Shown: in pieces, positions 1 through 7,018 of the stretch
Position numbering within the stretch: position 1 is the first letter of the stretch
Layout of the letters: each line of letters starts with the position of its first letter
Assembly: GCA_023435725.1 (NCBI GenBank)
Contig: JAEYRD010000193.1
Location: forward strand, 1-18,049
From: Pseudomonadota bacterium
GTDB lineage: Bacteria; Pseudomonadota; Alphaproteobacteria; Rhizobiales; Xanthobacteraceae
Direction of reading: 5' to 3'
DNA: 18,049 nt
Made by a program: the position numbers and the translations under genes
Notes under the pieces: model-generated
What the model saw: only the letters and a program-made list of their open reading frames with translations
Databases searched by the model: none
Told to the model about the DNA's origin: nothing

Positions 1-184
1 AGGAATTGATACGTTTGCCATCGACGAGAATGGTGCAGGCGCCGCATTGGCCGCGGTCGCATCCCTTCTTGGTTCCGGTCAGATGGAGGCGCTCACGCAG
101 GAGATCGAGCAGCGTCACGCGCGGATCGTCGAGGACGAATTCGCGCCGCGCACCGTTCACGGTGAGGCTGATGGAGTGGTTCAT
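1..184 (-). CDS. 2Fe-2S subunit of a molybdenum hydroxylase (xanthine dehydrogenase/aldehyde oxidase family), 5' part
   Basis: Only the first 61 codons are in the window; the gene runs off the left edge. The protein starts MNHSISLTVNG and carries the plant-ferredoxin-type cluster motif GCDRGQCGAC, with Cys42, Cys47 and Cys50 as ligands; the fourth ligand would lie just past the edge. This is the N-terminal 2Fe-2S domain of the small subunit of the xanthine dehydrogenase/aldehyde oxidase family. These subunits pass electrons from a molybdenum cofactor subunit to FAD or another acceptor. No Tat or Sec signal precedes the domain, so a cytoplasmic enzyme is likely, unlike the exported PaoA/YagT type. 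The ATG at 184-182 is preceded by GGAG a few bases upstream. FAD and molybdenum subunits should follow beyond the window. The substrate cannot be told. A divergent TetR gene may control it. Confidence 0.88.
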   Translation of the reverse strand, partial: MNHSISLTVNGARREFVLDDPRVTLLDLLRERLHLTGTKKGCDRGQCGACTILVDGKRINS

Positions 185-296
185 ATAGGGCTCCGATCAG
201 ATATGGACATGAGTGATCGTGCGGCGCGCCACCGCCGTGGCCGCCGTCGATGGCGCGTCGTTCGGACATGATCCGGCCGACGTGTCAGCGGATATA

Positions 297-311
297 CGGA
301 GGCTCCCTCCG
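297..311. promoter_or_regulatory. Inverted repeat in the divergent 2Fe-2S subunit/TetR intergenic region
   Basis: CGGAGG and CCTCCG flank a 3-bp centre. The repeat lies 113 bp upstream of the 2Fe-2S subunit start and about 115 bp upstream of the TetR start. It could be an operator or a small hairpin; nothing else supports a role. Confidence 0.25.
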
Positions 312-372
312 GTTAACAAGGGGCGCTGCGAAAATATGGGAATCCGTCAAAAGCCCGTGCGCAAACAACGCG

Positions 373-386
373 GTGCAGCCCTGCAC
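373..386. promoter_or_regulatory. Candidate TetR operator palindrome
   Basis: GTGCAG-CC-CTGCAC is a perfect 14-bp palindrome about 40 bp before the TetR start codon. It sits in a wider inverted repeat of CCCGTGC (354-360) and GCACGGG (383-389). TetR-family proteins bind palindromes as dimers and usually control a divergent neighbour and themselves, so the position fits. The assignment is inferred from position and symmetry only. Confidence 0.4.
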
Positions 387-424
387 GGGTTCAATCTAAC
401 CAATTCGTGATCTACATTACCGGC

Positions 425-1063
425 ATGGATGACCACACCGACCAGACCCGCAAGCCGCGTGCCGATGCGGTGCGCAATCGCGAGCGCGTGCTCGAAGCCG
501 CCAAGGCCGTGTTCAACGCCGGCGGTCGGGAGGCGAGCCTGGAGGCCGTGGCAAAACGCGCCGGCGTCGGCATCGGCACGCTCTACCGGCATTTCCCGAC
601 GCGCGAGGACTTGTTCGAGGCAGTCTACCGGCGCGAGGTCGAACAGCTCAGCGAGCTCGCCGAGCAGTTGAAGAATGCGAAGGACCCGGTCGATGCGCTG
701 CGGCGCTGGCTGCGCTCCAACGTCGAATTCGTTGCCACAAAGAAAGGCATGTCGGCGGCCCTGGCGCTGACATTCCAGAGCTCGTCGGAACTCGCGGCGT
801 TCTCGATGGACCGGCTGACCAGGGCGATCGGCTCGCTGCTCGACCGCGCGGTCGCTGCCGGTCAGATGCGCGGCGACGTCAGTCCGGAGGACCTGCTCAG
901 AGCCCTGGTCGGCATGTGCTACATGCACGACCAGCCCGGCTGGCAATCCTCAGTGCTGCGCATGCTCGACGTGTTCGTCGACGGATTGCGCGTGCAGCCG
1001 GCCGGCAAGGTCAAGGCGAACGCCGCCAAACCGGCGAAGCCGGCCGCAAAGCGGAAGCGGTAG
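425..1063 (+). CDS. TetR/AcrR-family transcriptional regulator
   Basis: A 212-residue regulator with an N-terminal TetR DNA-binding domain at about residues 15-65. The helix-turn-helix core is AVAKRAGVGIGTLYRHFPTR, including the very typical GTLYRHF recognition-helix end. The rest is an all-helical ligand-binding and dimerisation domain (about 70-190), which is variable in this family and gives no clue to the inducer. The last 20 or so residues are an unusual Lys/Ala/Pro-rich basic tail ending AAKRKR, which could add non-specific DNA contact. The ATG at 425 was preferred to an in-frame GTG at 407 because the family rarely has the extra residues; neither has a clear ribosome binding site. The gene is divergent from the 2Fe-2S subunit gene, so it may repress that operon. 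The MFS gene downstream is convergent. Confidence 0.92.
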   Translation: MDDHTDQTRKPRADAVRNRERVLEAAKAVFNAGGREASLEAVAKRAGVGIGTLYRHFPTREDLFEAVYRREVEQLSELAEQLKNAKDPVDALRRWLRSNVEFVATKKGMSAALALTFQSSSELAAFSMDRLTRAIGSLLDRAVAAGQMRGDVSPEDLLRALVGMCYMHDQPGWQSSVLRMLDVFVDGLRVQPAGKVKANAAKPAKPAAKRKR

Positions 1064-1065
1064 CG

Positions 1066-1101
1066 GCGCTGGTGTGCCAGGATCGGCGCACCATGGAGCG
1101 C
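1066..1101. terminator. Imperfect hairpin between convergent TetR and MFS genes
   Basis: GGTGTGCC (1071-1078) pairs with GGCGCACC (1085-1092) with one G-T wobble, and an outer GCGCT/AGCGC pair (1066-1070, 1097-1101) extends the stem. It begins three bases after the TetR stop codon. No T-run follows on either strand, so an intrinsic terminator role is only suggested by placement between convergent genes. Confidence 0.3.
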
Positions 1102-1166
1102 CGGAGCAACGCACCCGGTCAAATGCGAGCTGAGGAACAGACGACTCGTATCGAATCCCGTCGCGC

Positions 1167-2459
1167 TCAGGCGGCGAAGTCCGGCCCCGCCTTCACGACA
1201 TTCATCCGCGAACGGATCAGCAGCGTCAGGACGATGCAGACATTGACCGCGTTCCAGGCGACGCCGTTGGCGAACGCCGCGGCATAGGAACCCGTCGCAT
1301 CGAAGATGATGCCGGACACCCAGCCGCCGAAGGACATGCCGACCACGGAGGCGAAGACCACGATGCCGACGCGCGTTGCGACTTCCCTGGCCGGCATCGC
1401 CTCACGCACGACGATGGCGTAGCTCGGCACAATGCCGCCCTGGAACAGGCCGAACATCGCGGAGATGAGATAAAGCGAAGCGAGGCTGTCGAAGAACAGG
1501 TAGAACACCAGGGCGAAGCCTTGCGCCAACGCCCCGATCAGCATCGTCGGAAGGCCGCCGATCTTGTCGGCAAGGTAGCCCGAGCCGATCCGGCTGATGA
1601 TGCCGCAGGCCATCATTAGCGACAGCATCTCGGCGCCCCGCGCCACGCCATAACCGAGATCGCCGCAATAGGCGACGATATGCACCTGCGGCATCGCCAT
1701 GGCGACGCAGCAGGAGAAGCTGGCGATCGAGAGCAGCACCGTCAGCGTGTTGGTCGAGAGCCTGAGATCGACGCGCGGCGGCGGCGCGTTGGCGTGGTCG
1801 CGGATCTTGTCGTCGCCCATCTGCATGCGCAGGACCAGCACAAGGATCGTCATCAGAACGGCGCAAACGATGCCGATGCCGATATGGGTCGTGCGCCAGC
1901 CCGCGGTCTGCATGCCCCAACTCACGATCGGCGGCCACATCGTGCCGGCGACATAGTTGCCGCTCGCAACGACGGTCACGGCCAGCCCGCGATAGCGCTC
2001 GAACCAGTGCGAGGCCTCCGCCATCAGCGGAGCGAAGGTCGCTGAGGTGCCCAGCCCGATCAGGAAATAGGCCGCGACGAATTGCCAGAGCTCAGTCGAC
2101 AACCCCGCCAGCAAATTGGCAACGCCGAGGAAGGCGATGCTGATTGCCATTGCCGGCACGATGCCGAAACGGTCGGTGATCTTGCCGGCGATCACGCCAC
2201 CGAGGCCGAAACCGAACATCATGAGAGTGAAGGCCAGCGACACTGCGCCGCGCGTGGCGCCGAATTCGGCCTGTACGACGGGAATTACGACCACGACCGC
2301 CCACATGCCGACGGCGCCGATCGAGCCGATCAGAAGCGCAACGACGAGGCGCACCCAAGCCTGACGGGAGTCTGGGGTGAAGGAGGCCGGTTTCTGTACT
2401 GGATGATTTGGCGCGTGCACGGCAGCAAAATCTCTGCTGCCGGTCTTTTGGTCAAGCAC
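1167..2459 (-). CDS. Major facilitator superfamily (MFS) transporter
   Basis: A 430-residue integral inner-membrane protein with the hydrophobic pattern of 12 transmembrane helices after a polar N-terminal tail of about 35 residues. Both halves carry the MFS loop signature: GKITDRFG at about 92-99 between helices 2 and 3, and GYLADKIGG at about 294-302 in the second half. The central cytoplasmic loop (about 212-238) is charged. Such proteins use the proton gradient to move small solutes; the general look is closer to the monocarboxylate/organic-acid MFS branches than to drug exporters, but the substrate cannot be read from the sequence. The start codon is a GTG at 2459-2457; the next in-frame Met lies inside helix 1, so this start or a nearby one is needed. 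The gene is divergent from flhA and convergent with the TetR gene. Confidence 0.9.
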   Translation of the reverse strand: MLDQKTGSRDFAAVHAPNHPVQKPASFTPDSRQAWVRLVVALLIGSIGAVGMWAVVVVIPVVQAEFGATRGAVSLAFTLMMFGFGLGGVIAGKITDRFGIVPAMAISIAFLGVANLLAGLSTELWQFVAAYFLIGLGTSATFAPLMAEASHWFERYRGLAVTVVASGNYVAGTMWPPIVSWGMQTAGWRTTHIGIGIVCAVLMTILVLVLRMQMGDDKIRDHANAPPPRVDLRLSTNTLTVLLSIASFSCCVAMAMPQVHIVAYCGDLGYGVARGAEMLSLMMACGIISRIGSGYLADKIGGLPTMLIGALAQGFALVFYLFFDSLASLYLISAMFGLFQGGIVPSYAIVVREAMPAREVATRVGIVVFASVVGMSFGGWVSGIIFDATGSYAAAFANGVAWNAVNVCIVLTLLIRSRMNVVKAGPDFAA

Positions 2460-2627
2460 GATGGCGCGATGTTAGGCATGCGCTGTGCACTGCAGTAGCG
2501 CCCTCCGATGTCGTTCGAGCTAATTCCGCCCCGCGATCTCGCGAATCTGGACGTGGCGCTTCGAGCCGCCGGAACGACGCCATTTGGGCCGGAAACACCC
2601 TGGCCTGACCTCCTGCCACACCCTCCG

Positions 2628-2643
2628 TTAACCCTTTGCTAAC
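2628..2643 (+). promoter_or_regulatory. Candidate CtrA-binding box upstream of flhA
   Basis: TTAA-CCCTTTG-CTAAC matches the CtrA consensus TTAA-N7-TTAAC at 8 of 9 defined positions, with the exact 7-bp spacing. It lies 168 bp upstream of the chosen flhA ATG. It can also be read as a direct repeat of TAACC at an 11-bp period, one helical turn. CtrA activates early flagellar genes in Caulobacter and relatives, which fits the gene downstream. Binding is inferred. Confidence 0.5.
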
Positions 2644-2659
2644 CATACACCGGGCAAAA

Positions 2660-2810
2660 ATTGCCGGGTGAAGTCGAGTGTCGTCAGCCGCGTAGAACGG
2701 GAGCCCCCGTGGACGCCAGTGCGGTGCCTCACTTTCGGAACGGCGGCCCATCGGCCGCCGCGCAGACGTTTGGGGCGCGCGGGCGGCAGTCGCGCGGGGA
2801 GGCAGCTACC
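2660..2810 (+). other. flhA leader region; no gene supported
   Basis: The 351-bp gap between the MFS start and flhA (2460-2810) holds the CtrA-box candidate and then about 150 bp of GC-rich leader. An open frame in phase with flhA runs through the leader from about 2661 but is Arg/Ala/Pro-rich with no ribosome binding site and no FlhA-like residues, so I treat it as untranslated. GGGGAGG at 2797-2803 is a strong Shine-Dalgarno sequence just ahead of the ATG at 2811 and decides that start. Confidence 0.5.
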
Positions 2811-4952
2811 ATGGTCGACGTCACCGCGGGACAGGGCGTAGGCGCCGCGAAGCCCGGCATTCCCTCCCTCAACGAGATCGTCAACATCCTCAAGCGCGGC
2901 GACATCGCGCTGGCGCTCGGCATCCTCACCATCCTGGTGGTGCTGATCCTGCCGCTGCCCTCGATCGTGCTGGACCTGTTCCTGGCGATCTCGATCACAC
3001 TCTCGATCCTGATCCTGATGACGTCGCTGTTCATCCAGGCGCCATTGGAATTCTCGGCCTTCCCGACCATCCTGCTGATCTCGACCATGCTGCGCCTATC
3101 GCTCAACATGGCCTCGACCCGCCTGATCCTGTCGCACGGGCACGAGGGCACGGACGCCGCCGGTCACGTCATCGAAGCCTTCGGCAGCTTCGTGATGGGC
3201 GGCAATTTCGTCATCGGCATCATCGTCTTCGCCATCCTCATCATCGTCAACTTCGTCGTCATCACCAAGGGTTCGGGCCGCATCGCCGAAGTCGCCGCCC
3301 GCTTCCACCTCGATGCCATGCCCGGCAAGCAGATGGCGATCGACGCCGATCTCTCCGCCGGCTTGATCGACGAGAAGGTCGCCAAGCAGCGGCGCAAGGA
3401 TCTCGAGGACGAGAGCGGCTTCTTCGGCGCCATGGACGGCGCTTCCAAATTCGTCCGGGGCGATGCCATCGCGGGCCTTTTGATCGTCTTCATCAATGTC
3501 GTCGGCGGCATGATCATCGGCGTGGCGCAGCAGGGCCTCTCCTTCGCCGATGCCGGCCGCAGCTACACGCTGCTGACGGTCGGTGACGGCCTCGTCACCC
3601 AGGTGCCGGCGCTGATCGTATCGACCGCCGCCGGCCTGCTCGTCTCCAAGGCCGGTGTTTCCGGCGCCGCCGACAAGGCGCTGATGAAGCAGTTCTCCGG
3701 CTATCCGCAGGCGCTTGCGATGTCCTCGGCGGTCATGTTGGTGCTGGCCGCCTTGCCTGGCATTCCGACCATCCCCTTCCTTGCGCTCGGCGCCGGCGCC
3801 GGCGCCCTCGCCTGGCACGCGCGCAACCACAAGCGCACTGCCGTCAAGGCCGAGGAAGCCGCCAAGTCCGCGCCTGCGGCAGGTCAGCCCGGCGCACCCG
3901 GCGCCGCCGCGGCGGAGGAGCCGATCTCGGCCGCGCTCAAGATCGACGACCTCAAGATCGAACTCGGCTATGCGCTCCTGCCGCTGGTCAACGGCCCCGA
4001 TGGCACCGACCGCCTCACCGAGCAGATCAAGGCGCTGCGCCGTTCTCTCGCGATCGAGATGGGCTTCGTGATGCCCGCGGTGCGCATCCTCGACAACGTC
4101 CAGCTCGAGGCCAACACCTACATCATCAAGATCAAGGAGGTCGACGCCGGTACCGGCAAGATCTGGCCGAACCAGTTCATGGTCATGGACCCCGGCGGCA
4201 GCCAGGTGCAGGTTCCCGGCATCCACACCACCGAGCCGACCTTCGGCCTGCCCGCGACCTGGGTCGACGCCAGCCTCAAGGAGGAAGCCTCGCTCAAGGG
4301 CTACACCGTCGTTGACGCCGCGACCGTGCTCTCCACCCACCTCACCGAGCTGCTCAAGGCCAACATGTCGGACCTGCTCTCCTATGGGGAGGTGCAGAAG
4401 CTGCTCAAGGAGCTGCCGAAGGAGCAGAGCGAGCTGGTCAAGGACATCGTTCCCGGACAGGTCACGGTCTCCGGCATCCAGCGCGTGCTGCAGCTGCTGC
4501 TCGCCGAGCGCATCTCGATCCGCGACCTCTCGACCATCCTCGAAGGCATCGCGGATTCGCTGGCCTTCTCGCGCAATCCCGCCACGATGGTCGAGCATGT
4601 CCGTGCCCGCCTGGCCCGGCAGATCTGCGCGCAGAACACGTCCTACGCTGGTTACCTGCCGCTGATCGCGCTGTCGGCGCGCTGGGAGCAGGCCTTTGCC
4701 GAATCCATTATCGGCCAGGGCGAGGAGCGCAGCCTCGCCATGCAGCCCTCGAAGCTCTCGGAGTTCATGACCGCCGTACGTGAGGCCTTCGAGCGCGCCG
4801 CGCGCGAGGGCGAGGCCCCGGTGCTGGTCACCTCTGCGGCAATTCGTCCCTTCGTGCGTTCCCTGGTCGAGCGGTTCCGCTCTCAGACCACCGTGCTGTC
4901 GCAGGCTGAAATCCACCCCAGGGCGAGGTTGAAAACGGTCGGAAGCGTCTGA
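2811..4952 (+). CDS. flhA: Flagellar type III export gate protein FlhA
   Basis: A 713-residue protein of usual FlhA length. FlhA forms the nonameric ring of the flagellar export gate in the inner membrane and couples proton flow to export of rod, hook and filament proteins. Residues about 30-340 hold the eight or so membrane helices. The cytoplasmic loop carries the family signature RFHLDAMPGKQMAIDADL (about 164-181) followed by KQRRKDLEDESGFFGAMDGA. An Ala/Pro/Gly-rich linker (about 345-375) leads to the cytoplasmic domain (about 380-713) that docks export chaperones. The ATG at 2811 is chosen because GGGGAGG lies about 8 bp upstream. The gene is alone on its strand here, with other flagellar genes 5-7 kb away on the opposite strand. 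A CtrA box upstream suggests cell-cycle control. Identity with a type III secretion homologue is unlikely given fliI, fliJ and che genes nearby. Confidence 0.97.
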   Translation: MVDVTAGQGVGAAKPGIPSLNEIVNILKRGDIALALGILTILVVLILPLPSIVLDLFLAISITLSILILMTSLFIQAPLEFSAFPTILLISTMLRLSLNMASTRLILSHGHEGTDAAGHVIEAFGSFVMGGNFVIGIIVFAILIIVNFVVITKGSGRIAEVAARFHLDAMPGKQMAIDADLSAGLIDEKVAKQRRKDLEDESGFFGAMDGASKFVRGDAIAGLLIVFINVVGGMIIGVAQQGLSFADAGRSYTLLTVGDGLVTQVPALIVSTAAGLLVSKAGVSGAADKALMKQFSGYPQALAMSSAVMLVLAALPGIPTIPFLALGAGAGALAWHARNHKRTAVKAEEAAKSAPAAGQPGAPGAAAAEEPISAALKIDDLKIELGYALLPLVNGPDGTDRLTEQIKALRRSLAIEMGFVMPAVRILDNVQLEANTYIIKIKEVDAGTGKIWPNQFMVMDPGGSQVQVPGIHTTEPTFGLPATWVDASLKEEASLKGYTVVDAATVLSTHLTELLKANMSDLLSYGEVQKLLKELPKEQSELVKDIVPGQVTVSGIQRVLQLLLAERISIRDLSTILEGIADSLAFSRNPATMVEHVRARLARQICAQNTSYAGYLPLIALSARWEQAFAESIIGQGEERSLAMQPSKLSEFMTAVREAFERAAREGEAPVLVTSAAIRPFVRSLVERFRSQTTVLSQAEIHPRARLKTVGSV

Positions 4953-5000
4953 TTTGCCTTGAGAAGCTGGGTGCTTTTTAGCCACAGGCAAACGATTTTT
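4953..5000 (+). terminator. Probable intrinsic terminator of flhA
   Basis: TTTGCCT immediately after the stop codon pairs with AGGCAAA at 4986-4992, followed by CGATTTTT. A smaller hairpin, AAGC-TGGGT-GCTT (4964-4976), sits inside and is itself followed by TTT. The two folds overlap, so which one acts is unclear. Confidence 0.45.
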
Positions 5001-5008
5001 AAGTTCCT

Positions 5009-5041
5009 GGCGCCTTGTCGACCAAATGCAGGGAAGGCGCC
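5009..5041. repeat. 8-bp perfect inverted repeat downstream of flhA
   Basis: GGCGCCTT (5009-5016) and AAGGCGCC (5034-5041) are separated by 17 bp. It marks the edge of an AT-rich island. It may be a second transcript-end hairpin or a protein-binding site; there is no T-run on the plus strand. Confidence 0.4.
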
Positions 5042-5146
5042 TTGCAGACACATTACATCTTTGAAATAATTATATAATTGAACAATCGAAGATTGCTTTA
5101 GATCGCGATTTTTCACGAGCGTTCACGCTCTTGTGATGTCCCCTTG

Positions 5147-5172
5147 GGAACGAATCCTCCCGATACTACGTT
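5147..5172 (+). promoter_or_regulatory. EcfG-type general stress response promoter
   Basis: GGAAC at 5147-5151 and CGTT at 5169-5172 are separated by 17 bp, matching the alphaproteobacterial EcfG (sigma-EcfG/PhyR pathway) consensus GGAAC-N16/17-CGTT exactly. Transcription would begin near 5180, giving a leader of about 65 nt before the ATG at 5246. The island just upstream (5041-5120) is about 33% GC, far below the rest of the window. Confidence 0.62.
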
Positions 5173-5245
5173 GTCGGGCATCGGAAGCATGAACCTGCCG
5201 AACAGGCTGGAGACTACTTCAGGTAGATGGCGGCAGGAGGCTTCC

Positions 5246-5449
5246 ATGAACCACTCGATCTACAGCGCAGATCGCTCGACCCACTTGAAGGTTGTGGTCG
5301 TGGCGCTCGTCGCAGGGATCGCGGTGGCAGGCCTCGGAGTTACGGCGCGCGCGACGAGTCCGGATGAAGGCTCAACGCAGACGGCGCGTGTCATCAAGGC
5401 CGGCAAGCCGGTTGTTATCACCAGTTCGAACGCGTCCCTCGTTCGCTGA
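5246..5449 (+). CDS. Small single-pass membrane or secreted protein, probable EcfG regulon member
   Basis: A 67-residue protein of unknown function. Residues 1-15 are polar (MNHSIYSADRSTHLK), residues about 16-34 are hydrophobic (VVVVALVAGIAVAGLG), and a short tail of about 33 residues with Thr, Ser and Lys follows. The hydrophobic stretch could be an uncleaved anchor or a signal peptide; an Ala-rich end near ARATS is compatible with cleavage. AGGAGG at 5235-5240 lies 5 bp before the ATG and is the strongest ribosome binding site in the window, so the longer in-frame start at 5144 is rejected; that codon also lies upstream of the promoter. The EcfG-type promoter suggests induction in stress or stationary phase. 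It resembles short proteins I remember as common in Bradyrhizobium, but this was not searched. No function is assigned. Confidence 0.72.
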   Translation: MNHSIYSADRSTHLKVVVVALVAGIAVAGLGVTARATSPDEGSTQTARVIKAGKPVVITSSNASLVR

Positions 5450-5543
5450 GGAGGATTTGAGTTTCAGGAATTCACGCGGCTCTTTACCAGCCCCCCAAAG
5501 TCGCCACGTGGATATGTAGACGACCCAACCCCAAGTCGACTAC

Positions 5544-5574
5544 AGAAAGCGCCCGCCCCCCACGGGCGCTTTCT
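5544..5574 (+). terminator. Strong hairpin terminator candidate after the 67-residue protein gene
   Basis: AGAAAGCGCCCG (5544-5555) and CGGGCGCTTTCT (5563-5574) form a perfect 12-bp stem with a 7-nt loop. The next bases are CATGTC rather than a T-run, although the stem itself ends in TTTCT. It lies between two convergent genes and could end transcription from both sides. Confidence 0.62.
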
Positions 5575-5677
5575 CATGTCTGGGGTAGCGATTCACTTCC
5601 AGCACGCAGGCGTCAAACTCGTCGTTGCTGCGAGCACGATGTATCGCCGCCATCCTGCAACGAGCACCCACCAGATG

Positions 5678-6898
5678 CTACCGCGCCCGATAGGTCGTCG
5701 GCGGCGCCTGCACGGTTGGGGCAGCGGCGGCGAAGAGTTCGTCCTTGCTGCCGGTGAGCGGCGGATAGATGCGCTTGCGGTTGATGGTCTCTTTGGTCGC
5801 CTTTGCGGCCGCACCGGTGGCGCGGACCTCGCGATCCCAGCCTTCCGTATAAAGTGCGCCCCAGCCGCCGAGATCGAGCACGGTGACGTACCAATCGATC
5901 CGCAGCGGCAGCATTGGCACGCCTGCGAGATCAGCCACCACATTGTGGCCCGCGAAACGGCCCATCGGGCGTGCGAACTGGCAAGACATCACGGTCGAAT
6001 GCAGACCGTCGACCATGCTTGCGGCGACGTCGCCAGCCGCAAACACCCCATGTAAGTCCGCGACCCGCATCAAGGGATCGACCAGGAGACGCCCGAGACG
6101 ATCGCGCGCGCCTGGAAAGCTCGCGGCGAGCCGGCTCGCGCGCATGCCTGCGCACCAGACCACCGTATGGCTCGGGATGAACTCGCCCGAGCTCAGGCGA
6201 ACGCCGGCAGCTTCGACGGATACGACACGCACACCAAGCCGTGTCTCGACGTCGAGCGATGACAATGCCCGCTCGAGGACGGGACGTGCGTGCGCGCCGA
6301 TGGTGGCGCCGACCGTCGGATTAGGATCGATCAGGATGATGCGGCGGCTGCCCGTGATGCCGGCGCGTGCCAGCCTGTCCGGCATCTCGGCTGCGACCTC
6401 GATGCCGGTGAATCCGGCGCCGACCACGACGACGGTCGATCGCCCCGGTGATGGCGCGCCACGGCCAAGCGAGATGAGATGATCCTCAAGGTGCAGCGCC
6501 GCAGCATAGGTGTCGACATCGAAAGCATGCTCGGCAAGGCCCGGAATATCAGGGCGCATCACTTCGCTGCCGAGCGCCAGCACCAGGCGGTCGTAGCTCA
6601 GCATCTCCTCGCCACCGCTGGTGACAAGCGAAATCTGCCGCCGCACAGGGTCAATGGCATCAACCTCGCCGATGCCGTGGCTGACGTCGATCGGATCGAG
6701 CAATTGCTCAAGCGGAATCGCGACCTCGCTGAGGTCGGCCTCGTAATTGCGCACGCGAATATTGTGATAGGGATTGCGATCGACGACACGGATTTCGATG
6801 TCGCGCCCGATCGCGCCGATTTCGTCGCGCTTGCGCGCGGCACCGATGGCCGCCCACAGGCCCGCAAACCCGGCGCCGAGCACGACGATACGCGCCAT
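5678..6898 (-). CDS. NDH-2-like FAD-dependent NAD(P)H oxidoreductase
   Basis: A 406-residue flavoprotein of the type II NADH dehydrogenase/pyridine nucleotide-disulfide oxidoreductase fold. The N-terminus has the FAD dinucleotide motif VVLGAGFAGLWAA (G8, G10, G13). A second Rossmann motif VVVVGAGFTGIEVAAEM (G160, G162, G165) binds NAD(P)H. The second FAD motif is VFAAGDVAA (about 286-293). Type II enzymes pass electrons from NADH to quinone at the inner membrane face without pumping protons. In the place of the family's AQxAxQxG quinone-site motif it reads CQFARPMG (306-313), so the second Gln is Pro. It is slightly short and lacks an obvious C-terminal amphipathic membrane helix. It may thus use another acceptor. 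The ATG at 6898 begins directly with the FAD motif. The AraC gene upstream on the same strand is 120 bp away. Confidence 0.85.
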   Translation of the reverse strand: MARIVVLGAGFAGLWAAIGAARKRDEIGAIGRDIEIRVVDRNPYHNIRVRNYEADLSEVAIPLEQLLDPIDVSHGIGEVDAIDPVRRQISLVTSGGEEMLSYDRLVLALGSEVMRPDIPGLAEHAFDVDTYAAALHLEDHLISLGRGAPSPGRSTVVVVGAGFTGIEVAAEMPDRLARAGITGSRRIILIDPNPTVGATIGAHARPVLERALSSLDVETRLGVRVVSVEAAGVRLSSGEFIPSHTVVWCAGMRASRLAASFPGARDRLGRLLVDPLMRVADLHGVFAAGDVAASMVDGLHSTVMSCQFARPMGRFAGHNVVADLAGVPMLPLRIDWYVTVLDLGGWGALYTEGWDREVRATGAAAKATKETINRKRIYPPLTGSKDELFAAAAPTVQAPPTTYRAR

Positions 6899-7018
6899 GT
6901 CCGTCTACAGTTCTTCCCAAGGGAATAAACAAGCGAGCGGGCGGTGTGCCCGGGAAGAATATAGCTCATCCGGACGAACGAACCAACTGCGACGCGCCGG
7001 ACGAAGCCGCGGCGCGAC

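Noticed and set aside
2601..2620. Possible sigma-54 promoter (TGGC...TGCC) before flhA
   Set aside because: The GG to GC distance is 13 rather than 12 bp, and the flanking consensus bases are missing.
2661..2810. 50-residue N-terminal extension of FlhA
   Set aside because: The residues do not resemble any FlhA, and the strong GGGGAGG site supports the ATG at 2811.
3096..5051. Long open frame (651 codons) on the minus strand opposite flhA
   Set aside because: It is antisense to a clear flhA, is dominated by Arg, Gly, Asp and Leu as expected from reverse-reading GC-rich codons, and has no recognisable domain.
5144..5245. Extended N-terminus (34 extra residues) for the 67-residue protein
   Set aside because: The upstream start codon lies before the EcfG-type promoter and has no ribosome binding site, while AGGAGG precedes the ATG at 5246.
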